Assembly: GCF_014898075.1 (NCBI RefSeq)
Contig: NZ_CP062976.1
Span: forward strand, 2,170,001-2,234,000
Source of the DNA: Neisseria yangbaofengii
GTDB lineage: Bacteria > Pseudomonadota > Gammaproteobacteria > Burkholderiales > Neisseriaceae
Length of the DNA: 64,000 nt
Direction of reading: 5' to 3'
Shown here: positions 28,144 to 37,198 of the stretch, piece after piece
Position numbering within the stretch: position 1 is the stretch's first letter
Layout of the letters: each line of letters begins with the position of its first letter
The notes under the pieces: model-generated
Seen by the model: only the letters and a program-made list of their open reading frames with translations
Told to the model about the DNA's origin: nothing
Database searches by the model: none
Translations under genes and position numbers: made by a program

Positions 28144-29363
28144 CACGACGACAAATGGTCCGCCAAGCGGCGGGTTTGTTTTTTACACTGACGCCGATTT
28201 CCACCGCACTGGCCAAAACCGCCAAGCCCGTTCAATTTGTGGCCGCCCGTATCTGGCCGGCACTCTCCTACACGCGCGTGACGATTGAAGCATCTGCGGT
28301 ATTGCAGTTTCAGCATTTTTTGCTCGACAACCCCAACCGGCTGGTCGTAGATATTCAAAATACCAACATCAATACCGTTTTACAGGGTATTCCTAAAAAA
28401 GTGTTGGCCGACGACCCCTTTATCCGCAGCATCCGCGTCGGACAAAACACGCCGACCACCGTTCGCATCGTGATTGATTTGAAGCAAAGCGTACATCCGC
28501 AAGTGTTTGCGCTGGCGCCGGTGGGCGGTTTCAAACACCGCTTGGTGATGGACCTTTATCCGCACGGCGTGGATGTCAACGACCCGATGATGGCCTTGCT
28601 CAACGGTAATCCGGTTTCCGGCGCATCGCGTCCGTCCCGTACCGCCGGCAATCCGCCGCCATCGAGCAGTAAAGGCCGCCGTCCGGTCGTAATGATTGAC
28701 CCCGGCCACGGCGGTGAAGACCCCGGCGCCATCAGTAAAGGCGGTTTACAAGAGAAAAACGTCGTGTTGTCTATCTCGCGCGAAGTCAAAAAACGGCTGG
28801 AAGCCTTGGGCTACACCGTGTATATGACGCGTAACGAAGATGTGTTTATCCCCCTCGGCGTGCGCGTGGCCAAAGCCCGTGCAAACAAAGCCGATTTATT
28901 CGTTTCGATACACGCCGACTCATTCTCCAGCCCGACCGCCCGCGGCACCGGTGTATATATTCTCAACCCGCGCGGTGCCAGCAGCGCCGCAGCCAAATTT
29001 TTGGCGCAAACGCAAAATAACGCCGATGCCATCGGTGGTGTGCGCACCAGCGGTAACCGCCATGTGGACAACGCCCTACTCGACATGGCGCAAACCGCCA
29101 CCATGCGCGACAGCCACGAGCTCGGCCAATCGGTGCTGACCGAATTAGGCAAGCTCAACCAGCTACACAAAGGCCGCGTGGACGAAGCTAACTTCGCCGT
29201 CTTGCGTGCGCCGGATATTCCGTCGATTTTAGTGGAAACTGCTTTCCTGTCCAACCCGGTTGAAGAAAGGCTGTTGGCAGATTCGTCTTTCCGCATCCGC
29301 TGTGCCCAAGCGATTGCCACGGGGATACAGAAATATGTTAATTCGGCAATTTTGCGCCGCTAA
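28131..29363 (+). CDS. amiC: N-acetylmuramoyl-L-alanine amidase AmiC
   Basis: AmiC cleaves the peptide side chain from murein during cell separation. The 410-residue protein starts with a twin-arginine signal (LTRRQMVRQAAGLF) and has an AMIN domain (about residues 35-135) and an Amidase_3 catalytic domain. The zinc-site blocks are IDPGHGGEDPGA, FVSIHADSF and ILVETAFLSNPVEE. Translation probably couples to tsaE because the genes overlap. The start at 28131 was chosen because it opens the signal peptide. A DUS terminator follows. Confidence 0.93.
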   Translation: MVKLTRRQMVRQAAGLFFTLTPISTALAKTAKPVQFVAARIWPALSYTRVTIEASAVLQFQHFLLDNPNRLVVDIQNTNINTVLQGIPKKVLADDPFIRSIRVGQNTPTTVRIVIDLKQSVHPQVFALAPVGGFKHRLVMDLYPHGVDVNDPMMALLNGNPVSGASRPSRTAGNPPPSSSKGRRPVVMIDPGHGGEDPGAISKGGLQEKNVVLSISREVKKRLEALGYTVYMTRNEDVFIPLGVRVAKARANKADLFVSIHADSFSSPTARGTGVYILNPRGASSAAAKFLAQTQNNADAIGGVRTSGNRHVDNALLDMAQTATMRDSHELGQSVLTELGKLNQLHKGRVDEANFAVLRAPDIPSILVETAFLSNPVEERLLADSSFRIRCAQAIATGIQKYVNSAILRR

Positions 29364-29366
29364 ATC

Positions 29367-29398
29367 AAAAGGCCGTCTGAAATTCAGACGGCCTTTTT
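29367..29398 (+). terminator. DUS terminator of amiC
   Basis: A perfect inverted DUS with a single-base loop and a T5 tail starts four bases after the amiC stop. Confidence 0.8.
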
Positions 29399-29503
29399 AT
29401 AGTGGATTCACTTTAAAACAGGACAAGGCGGTGAGCCGAAGACAGTATAGATAATACGGCTTGGCGAACCAACGCCGTACTATTTTAAAGTGGATTCACT
29501 ATA
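29398..29503. repeat. Short Correia-type repeat (copy 2)
   Basis: A 106-bp element with perfect TATAGTGGATTCACTTTAAA inverted ends, the same core as copies 1 and 3. It directly abuts the amiC terminator and ends just before the GNAT gene stop. Confidence 0.85.
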
Positions 29504-29512
29504 TTCATACAA

Positions 29513-30013
29513 TCAATCCAAAATCTTCTTACCCAAAATCACAATATCCGCCAACTGCGTTTCCAAATCGCACACCTGTGGCAAGCGTCCCCATTCTTCA
29601 AAACCAAACGAACGGAACAAACGGATACTGGCGTGATTGTGGTCGAAAATCACCGCCAACACATTACGGATGCCCAACGACGGCGCACGCTCCAGCATAT
29701 AGCGCAGCAACACTTTACCCACGCCGGCACCGCGCACATCCTGTCGCACATACACGCTGATTTCCGCGCTGATGTGGTAGGCTTGGCGCGGGTAATAATC
29801 GCTGAAGCTGCCCCACGCCACAATCTCGTTGCGCACATCCCGCAACACCAGCAACGGCCGCTTGCCACCATGCGCATCAAACCACGCCTGCCGCTGCGCC
29901 ACCGTCACCGGCTGCAAATCCGCCGTCGCTTGGCGCGACTCAATCGTGCTGTTGTAAATGGCGACAATGGCAGGCAAATCATCCTGCACCGCTTCGGCAA
30001 CCATATATTGCAT
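29513..30013 (-). CDS. GNAT-family N-acetyltransferase
   Basis: This is a 166-residue acetyltransferase of the phosphinothricin/methionine-sulfoximine acetyltransferase type. It carries IYNSTIESRQATADLQPVT, SVYVRQDVRGAGVGKVLL (acetyl-CoA P-loop) and FDHNHASIRLFRSFGFEEWG. It should acetylate a small amine in the cytoplasm; the substrate is unknown. It lies 12 bases behind the isochorismatase-like gene, likely one operon. The DUS sits directly before the ATG (AAAGGCCGTCTGAA then ATG), so AAAGG may act as ribosome site. Confidence 0.85.
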   Translation of the reverse strand: MQYMVAEAVQDDLPAIVAIYNSTIESRQATADLQPVTVAQRQAWFDAHGGKRPLLVLRDVRNEIVAWGSFSDYYPRQAYHISAEISVYVRQDVRGAGVGKVLLRYMLERAPSLGIRNVLAVIFDHNHASIRLFRSFGFEEWGRLPQVCDLETQLADIVILGKKILD

Positions 30014-30025
30014 TTCAGACGGCCT

Positions 30026-30562
30026 TTACTGAATCAGTTTCGATACGGTTTTAAACGCCGGATGCTTCGCATCGCCCAATAACTGGAACAACACGCTTTC
30101 GCTGCTGCCCACCACCGCACCGGCATCACGCATTTGCTGCAAAGCATTGTCTTTATTGGCCGGATTGCGCGAAGTGGTGCAATCAAACGGCACATACACC
30201 GCCAAACCCTTCGCACGCAAGTCCAACACCGTTTGCAGCATACACACATGCGCTTCGGCACCGAGCAAAATCACGTTTTCAACGTTCTTCTCATTCAACA
30301 CGGCTTCCACTTCGGCAATCACCGCCGAAAAGCGCGTTTTCTCAAACACTGCCGCCCTATCGCCCAACAAAAGCTGCACCGCCGGCACGGTTTTACCCAA
30401 ACCCTTCGGATACTGCTCCGTCGCCACCAACAGCACTTCCAAAGCCTGCAAGCCCTGAATCACCACACGGCTGCGCTCGACCATCGCATCCGCATTATGC
30501 AAGGCAGGCAGCAAACGCTCCTGAATGTCAACCACAATGCACAAAGTATTTTCCGGTTTCAT
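30026..30562 (-). CDS. Isochorismatase-family cysteine hydrolase
   Basis: The 178-residue product has the nicotinamidase-type triad: Asp12 (VVDIQERLLPAL), Lys76 (FEKTRFSA) and Cys107 (GAEAHVCMLQTVLDL). Family members hydrolyse amides or vinyl ethers, for example nicotinamide. This short version matches the YcaC-like/isochorismatase hydrolases of unknown substrate. The ribosome site AAGGAGAAAAATC precedes the ATG. It is the first gene of a two-gene unit with the GNAT gene. Confidence 0.83.
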   Translation of the reverse strand: MKPENTLCIVVDIQERLLPALHNADAMVERSRVVIQGLQALEVLLVATEQYPKGLGKTVPAVQLLLGDRAAVFEKTRFSAVIAEVEAVLNEKNVENVILLGAEAHVCMLQTVLDLRAKGLAVYVPFDCTTSRNPANKDNALQQMRDAGAVVGSSESVLFQLLGDAKHPAFKTVSKLIQ

Positions 30563-30618
30563 GATTTTTCTCCTTTTCAGACGGCATGAATAATGTGATT
30601 TGATTGTACCGTAAACAC

Positions 30619-30655
30619 AGGCCGTCTGAAAAATATTGCGCTTTCAGCCGGCCTT
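30619..30655. terminator. Imperfect DUS terminator of recG
   Basis: One arm is a full DUS; the other reads TTTCAGCCGGCCT with one mismatch. It follows the recG stop on the leftward strand. Confidence 0.55.
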
Positions 30656-30658
30656 ATA

Positions 30659-32701
30659 TCACACCCCCAAATACCCTTCCCGACTGCCCAACCACCGATC
30701 CAAATGCGCCCGCACGATGTCCGGCCGTTCGGCAATCAGTTTCGGCGCGATTTCGCGGGCTTGTTCCAGCAGGTGCAAATCTTCTTCCAGATTGGCAAAC
30801 CGCAACATGGGTACGCCGCTTTGGCGTGCGCCTAAAAATTCGCCGGGGCCGCGGATATTCAAGTCTTGACGGGCAATTTCGAAGCCGTCGGTGTGTTCGT
30901 AAATCACTTTCAGGCGTGCTTTGGCCAGTTCGCTCAAAGGCTCGGTAAACAGCAGCACGCAGGTGCTGGCGGCGGCACCCCGTCCGACACGGCCGCGTAA
31001 TTGATGCAGTTGCGCCAAGCCCATGCGTTCGGCGTGTTCAATCACCATCAGGCTGGCATTGGGCACATCGACGCCGACTTCAATCACGGTCGTCGCCACC
31101 AACACATTCAGACGGCCTGCGATAAATCCGGCCATCACTTCGGCTTTTTCGGCGGGTTTCATGCGGCCGTGAACCAAGCCGATATTGAGTTCGGGTAAGG
31201 CCGTCTGAAGCTCGGCCAGAGTATCGACGGCGGTTTGCAGTTGCAGCGTTTCGCTCTCTTCAATCAGCGGACACACCCAATACGCCTGCTGCCCTTTTTG
31301 ACAAGTACCCAACACCAGCCCTTCGACTTCGGCGCGGCGTACACTATTCACCAGCCGCGTTTTAATCGGCGTGCGGTTGGGCGGCAATTCGTCGATGACC
31401 GACACGTCCAAATCAGCGAAAAAACTCATCGCCAGCGTGCGCGGAATCGGGGTAGCCGACATCATCAGTTGATGCACGTCGTTGCCTTTGTTTTTTAAGG
31501 CCAAACGTTGCGCCACGCCGAAGCGGTGTTGTTCATCGACAATCACCAAGCCGAGATTGTGGAAAACGACATCGTCTTGAAACAGCGCATGTGTGCCGAC
31601 GGCGATTTGGGCAAGGCCGTCTGAAATGGCGGTTTTGTTGCTGTCTTTTTCTTTTTTGCGCCGGCTGCCGGAAAGCCAAGCTACGGTCAAACCCAGCGGC
31701 TCAAACCATTGCTTGAACTTAATAAAGTGTTGTTCGGCCAAAATTTCGGTCGGTGCCATCACCGCTACTTGTGCGCCGGCCTCGATGGCGGTGAGTGCGG
31801 ACAATGCGGCGACAATGGTTTTACCGCTGCCGACATCACCTTGCAGCAGGCGGTGCATAGGAAAGGTTTGCGTTAAATCTTGCTTGATTTCTCCCGCCAC
31901 ACGCTGTTGCGCCCGGGTCAGAGCAAACGGCAGCGAATCGAGCAGCTTTTGCACCAAGCTGCCGTTGCCGTTTAACGGTGCCGCCGCGCCGCTGACACGC
32001 TTTTGCCGTGCCAAACGCATGGACAATTGCTGCGCCAACAGTTCATCAAATTTCAGCCGCTGCCACGCGGGCAAGGTGCCGTCCGAAAGCCGGCGGATGG
32101 TGAAACTCGGCGGCGGCGAGTGCAGCAGGCGCAGGCTTTCGGCCAAGTTCGGCAGTTTCATACGGCCTAATAAATCATCGGGCAAGGTATCGTGCAAGGG
32201 AATGCTGTCTAAGGCCGTCTGAACGATACGGCGCAGGGTCGGCTGGTTTAAGCCGTTCACAGTCGGATAAATCGGCGTGAGGCTTTCGGCCAAACCGGTG
32301 CCGTCGGCATCGCGGATTTTCGGGTGAATCATCTCATCGCCGTAAAACCCGCGCTTGATTTCGCCCACCGCTCGAATGCGTTTACCCACCGCCATCTGCT
32401 TTTGGTGGCCGGCGTAAAAATGGATGAAGCGCAAATACAAGACACTGCCGGAACCATCGGCAATCTGCACCACCAACTGCCTACGCGGCTTGAAGGTGAC
32501 TTCCTGATGCAACACTTCCCCCTCCACCTGACACGGCACGCCCGCCGCCGCATCGGCAATCGGTATGATGTGGGTTTCGTCTTCATAGCGCAAAGGCAGG
32601 TGCAGCGCCAAATCCCATGCGCTATGCAGATGAAGCTTGTCGAGCTTTTTGGCGGTAGTATCGTTGACTTTGAGCTGTTTTTGGGTTTCGGGTGTCATCA
32701 T
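30659..32701 (-). CDS. recG: ATP-dependent DNA helicase RecG
   Basis: RecG regresses stalled forks and moves Holliday junctions. The 680-residue protein has the N-terminal wedge/OB domain (about residues 50-160, YEDETHIIPIADA) and helicase motifs in order: LLQGDVGSGKTIVA (I), MAPTEILAEQHF (Ia), VIVDEQHRFGVAQR (II, DEQH), MSATPIPRTLA (III), VHGRMKPAEK (IV), ATTVIEVGVDVPNA (V) and LHQLRGRVGRG (VI). It ends with the typical short C-terminus. DUS copies lie inside the gene. Confidence 0.97.
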   Translation of the reverse strand: MMTPETQKQLKVNDTTAKKLDKLHLHSAWDLALHLPLRYEDETHIIPIADAAAGVPCQVEGEVLHQEVTFKPRRQLVVQIADGSGSVLYLRFIHFYAGHQKQMAVGKRIRAVGEIKRGFYGDEMIHPKIRDADGTGLAESLTPIYPTVNGLNQPTLRRIVQTALDSIPLHDTLPDDLLGRMKLPNLAESLRLLHSPPPSFTIRRLSDGTLPAWQRLKFDELLAQQLSMRLARQKRVSGAAAPLNGNGSLVQKLLDSLPFALTRAQQRVAGEIKQDLTQTFPMHRLLQGDVGSGKTIVAALSALTAIEAGAQVAVMAPTEILAEQHFIKFKQWFEPLGLTVAWLSGSRRKKEKDSNKTAISDGLAQIAVGTHALFQDDVVFHNLGLVIVDEQHRFGVAQRLALKNKGNDVHQLMMSATPIPRTLAMSFFADLDVSVIDELPPNRTPIKTRLVNSVRRAEVEGLVLGTCQKGQQAYWVCPLIEESETLQLQTAVDTLAELQTALPELNIGLVHGRMKPAEKAEVMAGFIAGRLNVLVATTVIEVGVDVPNASLMVIEHAERMGLAQLHQLRGRVGRGAAASTCVLLFTEPLSELAKARLKVIYEHTDGFEIARQDLNIRGPGEFLGARQSGVPMLRFANLEEDLHLLEQAREIAPKLIAERPDIVRAHLDRWLGSREGYLGV

Positions 32702-32746
32702 GGCGGCTATATTCGGAACAATCGTGTTTTACCGTATTTTAACGGA

Positions 32747-32778
32747 AAAAAGGCCGTCTGAAATTCAGACGGCCTTTT
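32747..32778. terminator. DUS terminator of secB
   Basis: An inverted DUS with A/T tails and a one-base loop lies 22 bases past the secB stop, in front of recG. Confidence 0.75.
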
Positions 32779-32800
32779 GATGGAACATCAAAGCAGCAAA

Positions 32801-33235
32801 TTAAGCATTGCCTTCCTGCTGTTGTTGGTACATCGCTTCAAAGTTGATCGGTGCCAACAATACCGGTGGGAAGCCGGCACGGGTTACGGTTGAAGAAATC
32901 GCTTCGCGTGCGTATGGGAACAAGATGTTCGGACAAGCCACGCCCAACAGCAATTGGGTATCTTCTTCCGGAATGTTTTCCAAACGGAAAATACCGCTTT
33001 GGGTCACTTCGTTCAGGAACATGGTGCGCTCTTCGTTCAGTTTGGCGGTCACGGTCACGGTAACATCAACAGCGTAGATGCCCTCCTCCAGTTTTTGGCT
33101 GGCGGTTGACACGCGCATATCGACTTCAGGGTCGCCTTGCTCCAAGAAGATTTGTGGTGCGTTAGGCACTTCCAAAGACAAATCTTTTACATACAAACGC
33201 TCAATGCTGAATACAGGTTGCAATTCTTCTGCCAT
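32801..33235 (-). CDS. secB: Protein-export chaperone SecB
   Basis: SecB is a cytoplasmic tetramer that holds preproteins unfolded and hands them to SecA. The 144-residue protein has [19 protein letters not shown], the groove strand [12 protein letters not shown] and the conserved [32 protein letters not shown]. It lies 23 bases downstream of grxC on the same strand, the usual grxC-secB pair. Confidence 0.96.
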   Translation of the reverse strand: MAEELQPVFSIERLYVKDLSLEVPNAPQIFLEQGDPEVDMRVSTASQKLEEGIYAVDVTVTVTAKLNEERTMFLNEVTQSGIFRLENIPEEDTQLLLGVACPNILFPYAREAISSTVTRAGFPPVLLAPINFEAMYQQQQEGNA

Positions 33236-33258
33236 TTTATTTTCCTATCTGTTTAGGG

Positions 33259-33516
33259 TTATGGATTGAGTAATCCAATTAATTCGCCTTGCTGTTGCAA
33301 ACGATATAAATCGGTAAAACCGCCGACATGGGTATCGCCGATAAAAATTTGCGGAATACTGCGCTGACCGCTCAATTGTTGCATTTCATCAAAATCAGCC
33401 GGATTTTTATCCACGCGGATTTCTTTGATTTCAGTCACACCCACGGCGGCTAAAAGCTTTTTTGCCATGGTGCAATACGGGCAAAACGCGCCGGTGTACA
33501 TGGTTACGGGTTGCAT
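33259..33516 (-). CDS. grxC: Glutaredoxin 3
   Basis: The 85-residue glutaredoxin carries the redox pair Cys12-Pro-Tyr-Cys15 (GAFCPYCTMAKKLL), the cis-proline block RSIPQIFIGDTHVGGFTDL and the usual Grx3 length. It reduces disulfides using glutathione. First gene of grxC-secB. Confidence 0.94.
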   Translation of the reverse strand: MQPVTMYTGAFCPYCTMAKKLLAAVGVTEIKEIRVDKNPADFDEMQQLSGQRSIPQIFIGDTHVGGFTDLYRLQQQGELIGLLNP

Positions 33517-33630
33517 AATGCGCTTTCTTGAGTGCTTTTAAACACTATATGGGCATAAGGCGCATTTTACAAGCGGGCGTGTGAACGGATTGTGAATTCA
33601 GATAAATGGTCGTACCGAAAGTTGGCGTGA

Positions 33631-33700
33631 TGCCTGTCACCTCTGTTTCAAACGGCCTGCCGAGCACTTTAAATAAATCCCATCACAGCCATGACAGGCA
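33631..33700. repeat. Inverted repeat upstream of the rng hairpin
   Basis: TGCCTGTCA (33631-33639) and TGACAGGCA (33692-33700) are perfect inverse copies 52 bases apart. They could be a binding site pair or a long-range RNA stem in the rng leader. Confidence 0.35.
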
Positions 33701-33740
33701 AACGGCTTTTGAAGTATCATTGCTAAGACAAGACAAAGCT

Positions 33741-33790
33741 ACTTTTGCAATCTGTTTGCCCGCTGCGGGCAGATTGCAAAAGTATTTTTT
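33741..33790 (+). promoter_or_regulatory. Large terminator-like hairpin in the rng leader
   Basis: A 13-bp outer stem (ACTTTTGCAATCT at 33741 with its inverse ending at 33783) encloses a second stem GCCCGC/GCGGGC. A T6 run (33785-33790) follows at once. It stands only 19 bases before the rng ATG. It has the shape of an intrinsic terminator or an RNase-processing hairpin and contains no DUS. RNase E/G mRNAs are autoregulated through their leaders in other bacteria, so a regulatory role is plausible. Confidence 0.65.
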
Positions 33791-33809
33791 ATATTTTGGG
33801 AAATTCAAC

Positions 33810-35303
33810 ATGTTAGCAGGTATTCCGATTCCTAAGGACACCATTCGTCCGCCAGAAACCGTTTTGGTCAACATCACGCCGCAGGAAACGCGCGTGGCGG
33901 TTTTGGAAGAAAACAACATTTGCGAGCTGCATATCGAGCGTAACACCGGCCACAGCTTGGTCGGCAACATCTATTTGGGCGTAGTGCGCCGTGTCTTGCC
34001 CGGCATGCAAAGCGCGTTTATCGACATCGGCTTGGAACGCGCGGCCTTTCTGCATATCGTCGATGTGTTGGAACAGCGCCGCAATCCCGATGAAGCACAG
34101 CGCATCGAGCATATGCTGTTTGAAGGACAAACCATTTTGGTGCAGGTCATCAAAGACCCGATCAACACCAAAGGCGCGCGCCTTTCCACGCAGATTTCGC
34201 TGGCCGGCCGTTTCTTGGTGCATCTGCCGCAGGAAGAACACATCGGCATTTCGCAGCGTATTGAAGATGATGCCGATCGCACTATTCTGCGCGAGCGTCT
34301 GCTGAATTTGCTGCCCGAGAGCGCATGCCACGGCTACATTATCCGCACCAATGCGGAAAATGCCACCGACGGGCAATTGCAGGCCGACATTCATTACCTG
34401 ACCAAAGTGTGGGAACATATTCAGCAACAATCGAAAACCCAGCCACCCGAAACCCTGCTTTACCAAGATTTGTCGCTCAACTTGCGCGTGTTGCGCGATA
34501 TGTTCAGCTTGGACACGCAAAAAATCCTGGTCGATTCCACCGAGAATTTCCGCCGCATGAACGAGTTCGCGCAATTGTATGTGCAAGGTGCGGTGGACAA
34601 ATTGGAATTGTTCAAGGGTGACCGCCCGCTGTTTGAAACCCACAACATCGAGCAGGAAATCAGCCGCTCGCTGCAACCGCGCGTGAATCTGAATTTCGGC
34701 AGCTATCTGATTATCGAATCGACCGAAGCGATGACCACCATCGACGTAAACACCGGCGGCTTTGTCGGCGCGCGCAATTTCGATGAAACCATCTTCCGCA
34801 CCAACCTCGAAGCCTGCCACACCATTGCCCGCGAGCTGCGCCTGCGCAATTTGGGCGGTATCATCATCATCGACTTCATCGATATGGCTAAAGAAGAACA
34901 CCGCGAAGCCGTGTTGCAGGAATTGGCCAAAGCCTTGAGTTTCGACCGCACCCGCGTCACCCTCAACGGCTTTACCAGCTTAGGCTTGGTCGAACTCACA
35001 CGCAAACGCTCGCGCGAAAACTTAAATCAAATCTTGTGTGAACCCTGCCCTTCCTGCCAAGGCAGAGGCCGTCTGAAAACACCGCAAACCGTATGCTACG
35101 AAATCCAGCGTGAAATCGTACGTGAAGCGCGCCGCTTCGATGCCAAAGAATTCCGCATTCTCGCCGCGCCGAATGTGATTGATTTGTTTCTCGACGAAGA
35201 ATCGCAATCGCTGGCCATGCTGATTGACTTTATCGGCAAACCGATTTCTCTGGCGGTGGAAACAGCTTATACGCAAGAGCAGTATGATATTGTTTTAATT
35301 TAA
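33810..35303 (+). CDS. rng: Ribonuclease G
   Basis: RNase G is the short relative of RNase E that processes 16S rRNA 5' ends and cuts mRNA. The 497-residue protein begins after the leader hairpin (MLAGIPIPKD). It has an S1 domain (NIYLGVVRRVLPGMQSAFID), the nuclease metal residues in TTIDVNTGGFVG and IIIIDFIDM, and the zinc-link CEPCPSCQGRG. That last block runs into a DUS that encodes GRLK. No RNase E-type C-terminal scaffold is present. The frame is open further upstream but includes the hairpin and is not used. Confidence 0.93.
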   Translation: MLAGIPIPKDTIRPPETVLVNITPQETRVAVLEENNICELHIERNTGHSLVGNIYLGVVRRVLPGMQSAFIDIGLERAAFLHIVDVLEQRRNPDEAQRIEHMLFEGQTILVQVIKDPINTKGARLSTQISLAGRFLVHLPQEEHIGISQRIEDDADRTILRERLLNLLPESACHGYIIRTNAENATDGQLQADIHYLTKVWEHIQQQSKTQPPETLLYQDLSLNLRVLRDMFSLDTQKILVDSTENFRRMNEFAQLYVQGAVDKLELFKGDRPLFETHNIEQEISRSLQPRVNLNFGSYLIIESTEAMTTIDVNTGGFVGARNFDETIFRTNLEACHTIARELRLRNLGGIIIIDFIDMAKEEHREAVLQELAKALSFDRTRVTLNGFTSLGLVELTRKRSRENLNQILCEPCPSCQGRGRLKTPQTVCYEIQREIVREARRFDAKEFRILAAPNVIDLFLDEESQSLAMLIDFIGKPISLAVETAYTQEQYDIVLI

Positions 35304-35316
35304 ATTTTTATCATAC

Positions 35317-35355
35317 AAAAGGCCGTCTGAACCTTAATGATTCAGACGGCCTTTT
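35317..35355. terminator. Bidirectional DUS terminator after rng
   Basis: An inverted DUS with A4 and T4 tails lies between the converging rng and TerC-type genes. Confidence 0.75.
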
Positions 35356-35365
35356 ATATGACCGA

Positions 35366-36925
35366 TTACTCTTCTTCCGGCAATCGGGTAATTTTCACAC
35401 GATCGATGCGCTGGCCTTCTTTTTCAATCACTTCAAAACGCCAGCCATGGAAATCGGCAAAATCACCGACATTCGGCAGGCTTTCCAGTTCTTCCATAAT
35501 CAGACCAGCGACGGTGTGATAATCCACATCTTCATCTTGCGGCGGTAAGCCCAGCTGTGGTGCCAAATCGACATATTCCAACGCACCGTCCACTGTCAGG
35601 CTTTCGTCGGCATTGGCCTGCATCATCGGCTCTTCTTCACGCTCAAATTCCTCAGGAAACTCACCGGCAATAGTTTCCAGCATGTCTTTCATCGTCACCA
35701 TGCCCAATACCGCACCGAATTCATCAACCACCAAAGCGTAATCGGCACTACTTTGGCGGAATAATTCAATTGCATCCAATGCGGTCGTGGTTTCCGGCAA
35801 AATCAAGGGCTGGCGTAAGGCCGTCTGAATATTCAGTTCGCCGCCTTGCAATAATTGTGCCAGCAAATCTTTTTTATTGATGTAACCCAAAGGCTCATCT
35901 ACACCGGCTTTACCCACCACCAGCAAACGGCTGTATGGGGTGTTTTGCAGTTGCTCGCGCTGTTCTTCTTTGCTTTGCGAAATATCCAAGCGCTCGATTT
36001 CGCGGCGCGGAATCATCACGCCTTGAATCGGACGTTCGGCCAGCGTCAACACGCTGCGAATCATGGATTTTTCGTTTTCTTCAAAGTGGCCGTTATCCTC
36101 TGCTTCATCGCCATTTTTCGCCAAAATGGTTTCGCGGATACCCATCATGCCCAACACATTTTCCGCCGTGCGTTTGCGCCATGAACTGCTGATGTAGTCG
36201 TTTTTACGGCTGTTTTTCTGCGAAACTTGGTTGAACACTTCAATCAGAATCGAGAAGCCGATGGCGGCATACAGATAGCCTTTAGGAATATGGAAATGAA
36301 ATGCTTCGGCAATCAGGCTAAAACCAATCATCAACAGAAAGCCCAAGCAGAGCATGACCACGGTCGGGTGTCTATCAACAAATTCTGTCAGCGGTTTGCT
36401 GGCGATAATCATCACGGTCATGGCCACGACTACAGCCGCCATTGCCACCACAATGTGATCCACCATGGCTACGGCGGTAATCACCGAGTCAATGGAAAAC
36501 ACCGCATCCAGCACCAAAATTTGTACTACTACCGCACCAAAAGCGGCGTGTTTCTTTTGTGTTTCGGCAATGGCAAAATGGTTGTGGCCTTCCAAACGCT
36601 CGTGCAATTCGGTGGTCGCCTTATAAAGCAAAAACAGGCCGCCGGCGAGCATAATCATGTCCTTACCCGACACCGGCCAGCCGGCAACGTGAAACATCGG
36701 CTCGGTCAGGGTAATGATATGCGCCATAAAAGCCAGCATAATAACGCGTATCACCACAGCCAAACCTAAGCCGGTAATCCGTGCCTTATCGCGCAGCACC
36801 GGTTTGACCTTATTGGCCAAAATCGCTACGAACACAAGGTTATCAATGCCCAAAACTACTTCGAGCACCAAAAGCGTTGCAAAGCCTATCCAAGTATGCG
36901 GATCGGCTAACCAACTGAGATCCAT
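35366..36925 (-). CDS. TerC-type membrane protein with CBS and CorC domains (YoaE/YegH-like)
   Basis: This is a 519-residue fusion. Residues 1-235 are a TerC membrane domain with seven or so helices and the acidic motifs EVVLGIDNLVFV and VLDAVFSIDSVITAV that should bind a metal. Two CBS repeats follow (about 300-425; GVMIPRREIERLDIS, DYALVVDEFGAVLGMVT) and then a CorC_HlyC C-terminal domain (HTVAGLIMEELESLP, FEVIEKEGQRIDRVKI). TerC proteins export Mn2+ or help metalation of exported enzymes. The gene has a structured leader with a terminator just before its start. Confidence 0.87.
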   Translation of the reverse strand: MDLSWLADPHTWIGFATLLVLEVVLGIDNLVFVAILANKVKPVLRDKARITGLGLAVVIRVIMLAFMAHIITLTEPMFHVAGWPVSGKDMIMLAGGLFLLYKATTELHERLEGHNHFAIAETQKKHAAFGAVVVQILVLDAVFSIDSVITAVAMVDHIVVAMAAVVVAMTVMIIASKPLTEFVDRHPTVVMLCLGFLLMIGFSLIAEAFHFHIPKGYLYAAIGFSILIEVFNQVSQKNSRKNDYISSSWRKRTAENVLGMMGIRETILAKNGDEAEDNGHFEENEKSMIRSVLTLAERPIQGVMIPRREIERLDISQSKEEQREQLQNTPYSRLLVVGKAGVDEPLGYINKKDLLAQLLQGGELNIQTALRQPLILPETTTALDAIELFRQSSADYALVVDEFGAVLGMVTMKDMLETIAGEFPEEFEREEEPMMQANADESLTVDGALEYVDLAPQLGLPPQDEDVDYHTVAGLIMEELESLPNVGDFADFHGWRFEVIEKEGQRIDRVKITRLPEEE

Positions 36926-36952
36926 GATTTTTCTATTCCTTTAAATGTGAAA

Positions 36953-36987
36953 AAGCAGCCCGATGAACATGATTCATCGGCTGCTTC
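36953..36987 (-). terminator. Attenuator-like hairpin before the TerC-type gene
   Basis: On the minus strand AAGCAGCC and GATGAA pair with TTCATC and GGCTGCTT around a five-base loop, with a T-run after it. The stem lies about 27 bases before the ATG, so it would stop the transcript ahead of the ribosome site AAAGGAA. It contains no DUS. Confidence 0.75.
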
Positions 36988-37063
36988 AAATACGGCATAT
37001 ACACGAAGGACGTAAGTAATATCGAACTATCCTGCTCCGCGTCTTTCATGGAATATGTATGCC
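36953..37063 (-). promoter_or_regulatory. Candidate structured leader (riboswitch-like) of the TerC-type gene
   Basis: Read on the minus strand, a closing stem GGCATA (37063-37058) pairs with TATGCC (36999-36994). It encloses GACG/CGTC and a purine-rich loop with GCGGAGCAGG. The attenuator hairpin follows directly. TerC and other Mn-export genes are often preceded by the yybP-ykoY manganese riboswitch. The loops here do not clearly match its consensus as I remember it, so the class is open. Confidence 0.45.
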
Positions 37064-37136
37064 TCTATCAAGATAATGATTCGGATAGTTTATCAGTTTG
37101 AAACCATCGTGGCAAAGTTTTACTTAAAATATTTTT

Positions 37137-37172
37137 AGGCCGTCTGAATCGTAAGTATTTTTCAGACGGCCT
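37137..37172. terminator. Inverted DUS
   Basis: Two facing DUS copies 12 bases apart lie between the TerC leader and the MITE-like element at 37199. Confidence 0.55.
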
Positions 37173-37198
37173 TTGGATATCGGTTTAAATACAAGTCT

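Noticed and set aside
33606-33809. An N-terminal extension of RNase G
   Set aside because: It includes the leader hairpin and does not look like protein; RNase G starts at MLAGIP.
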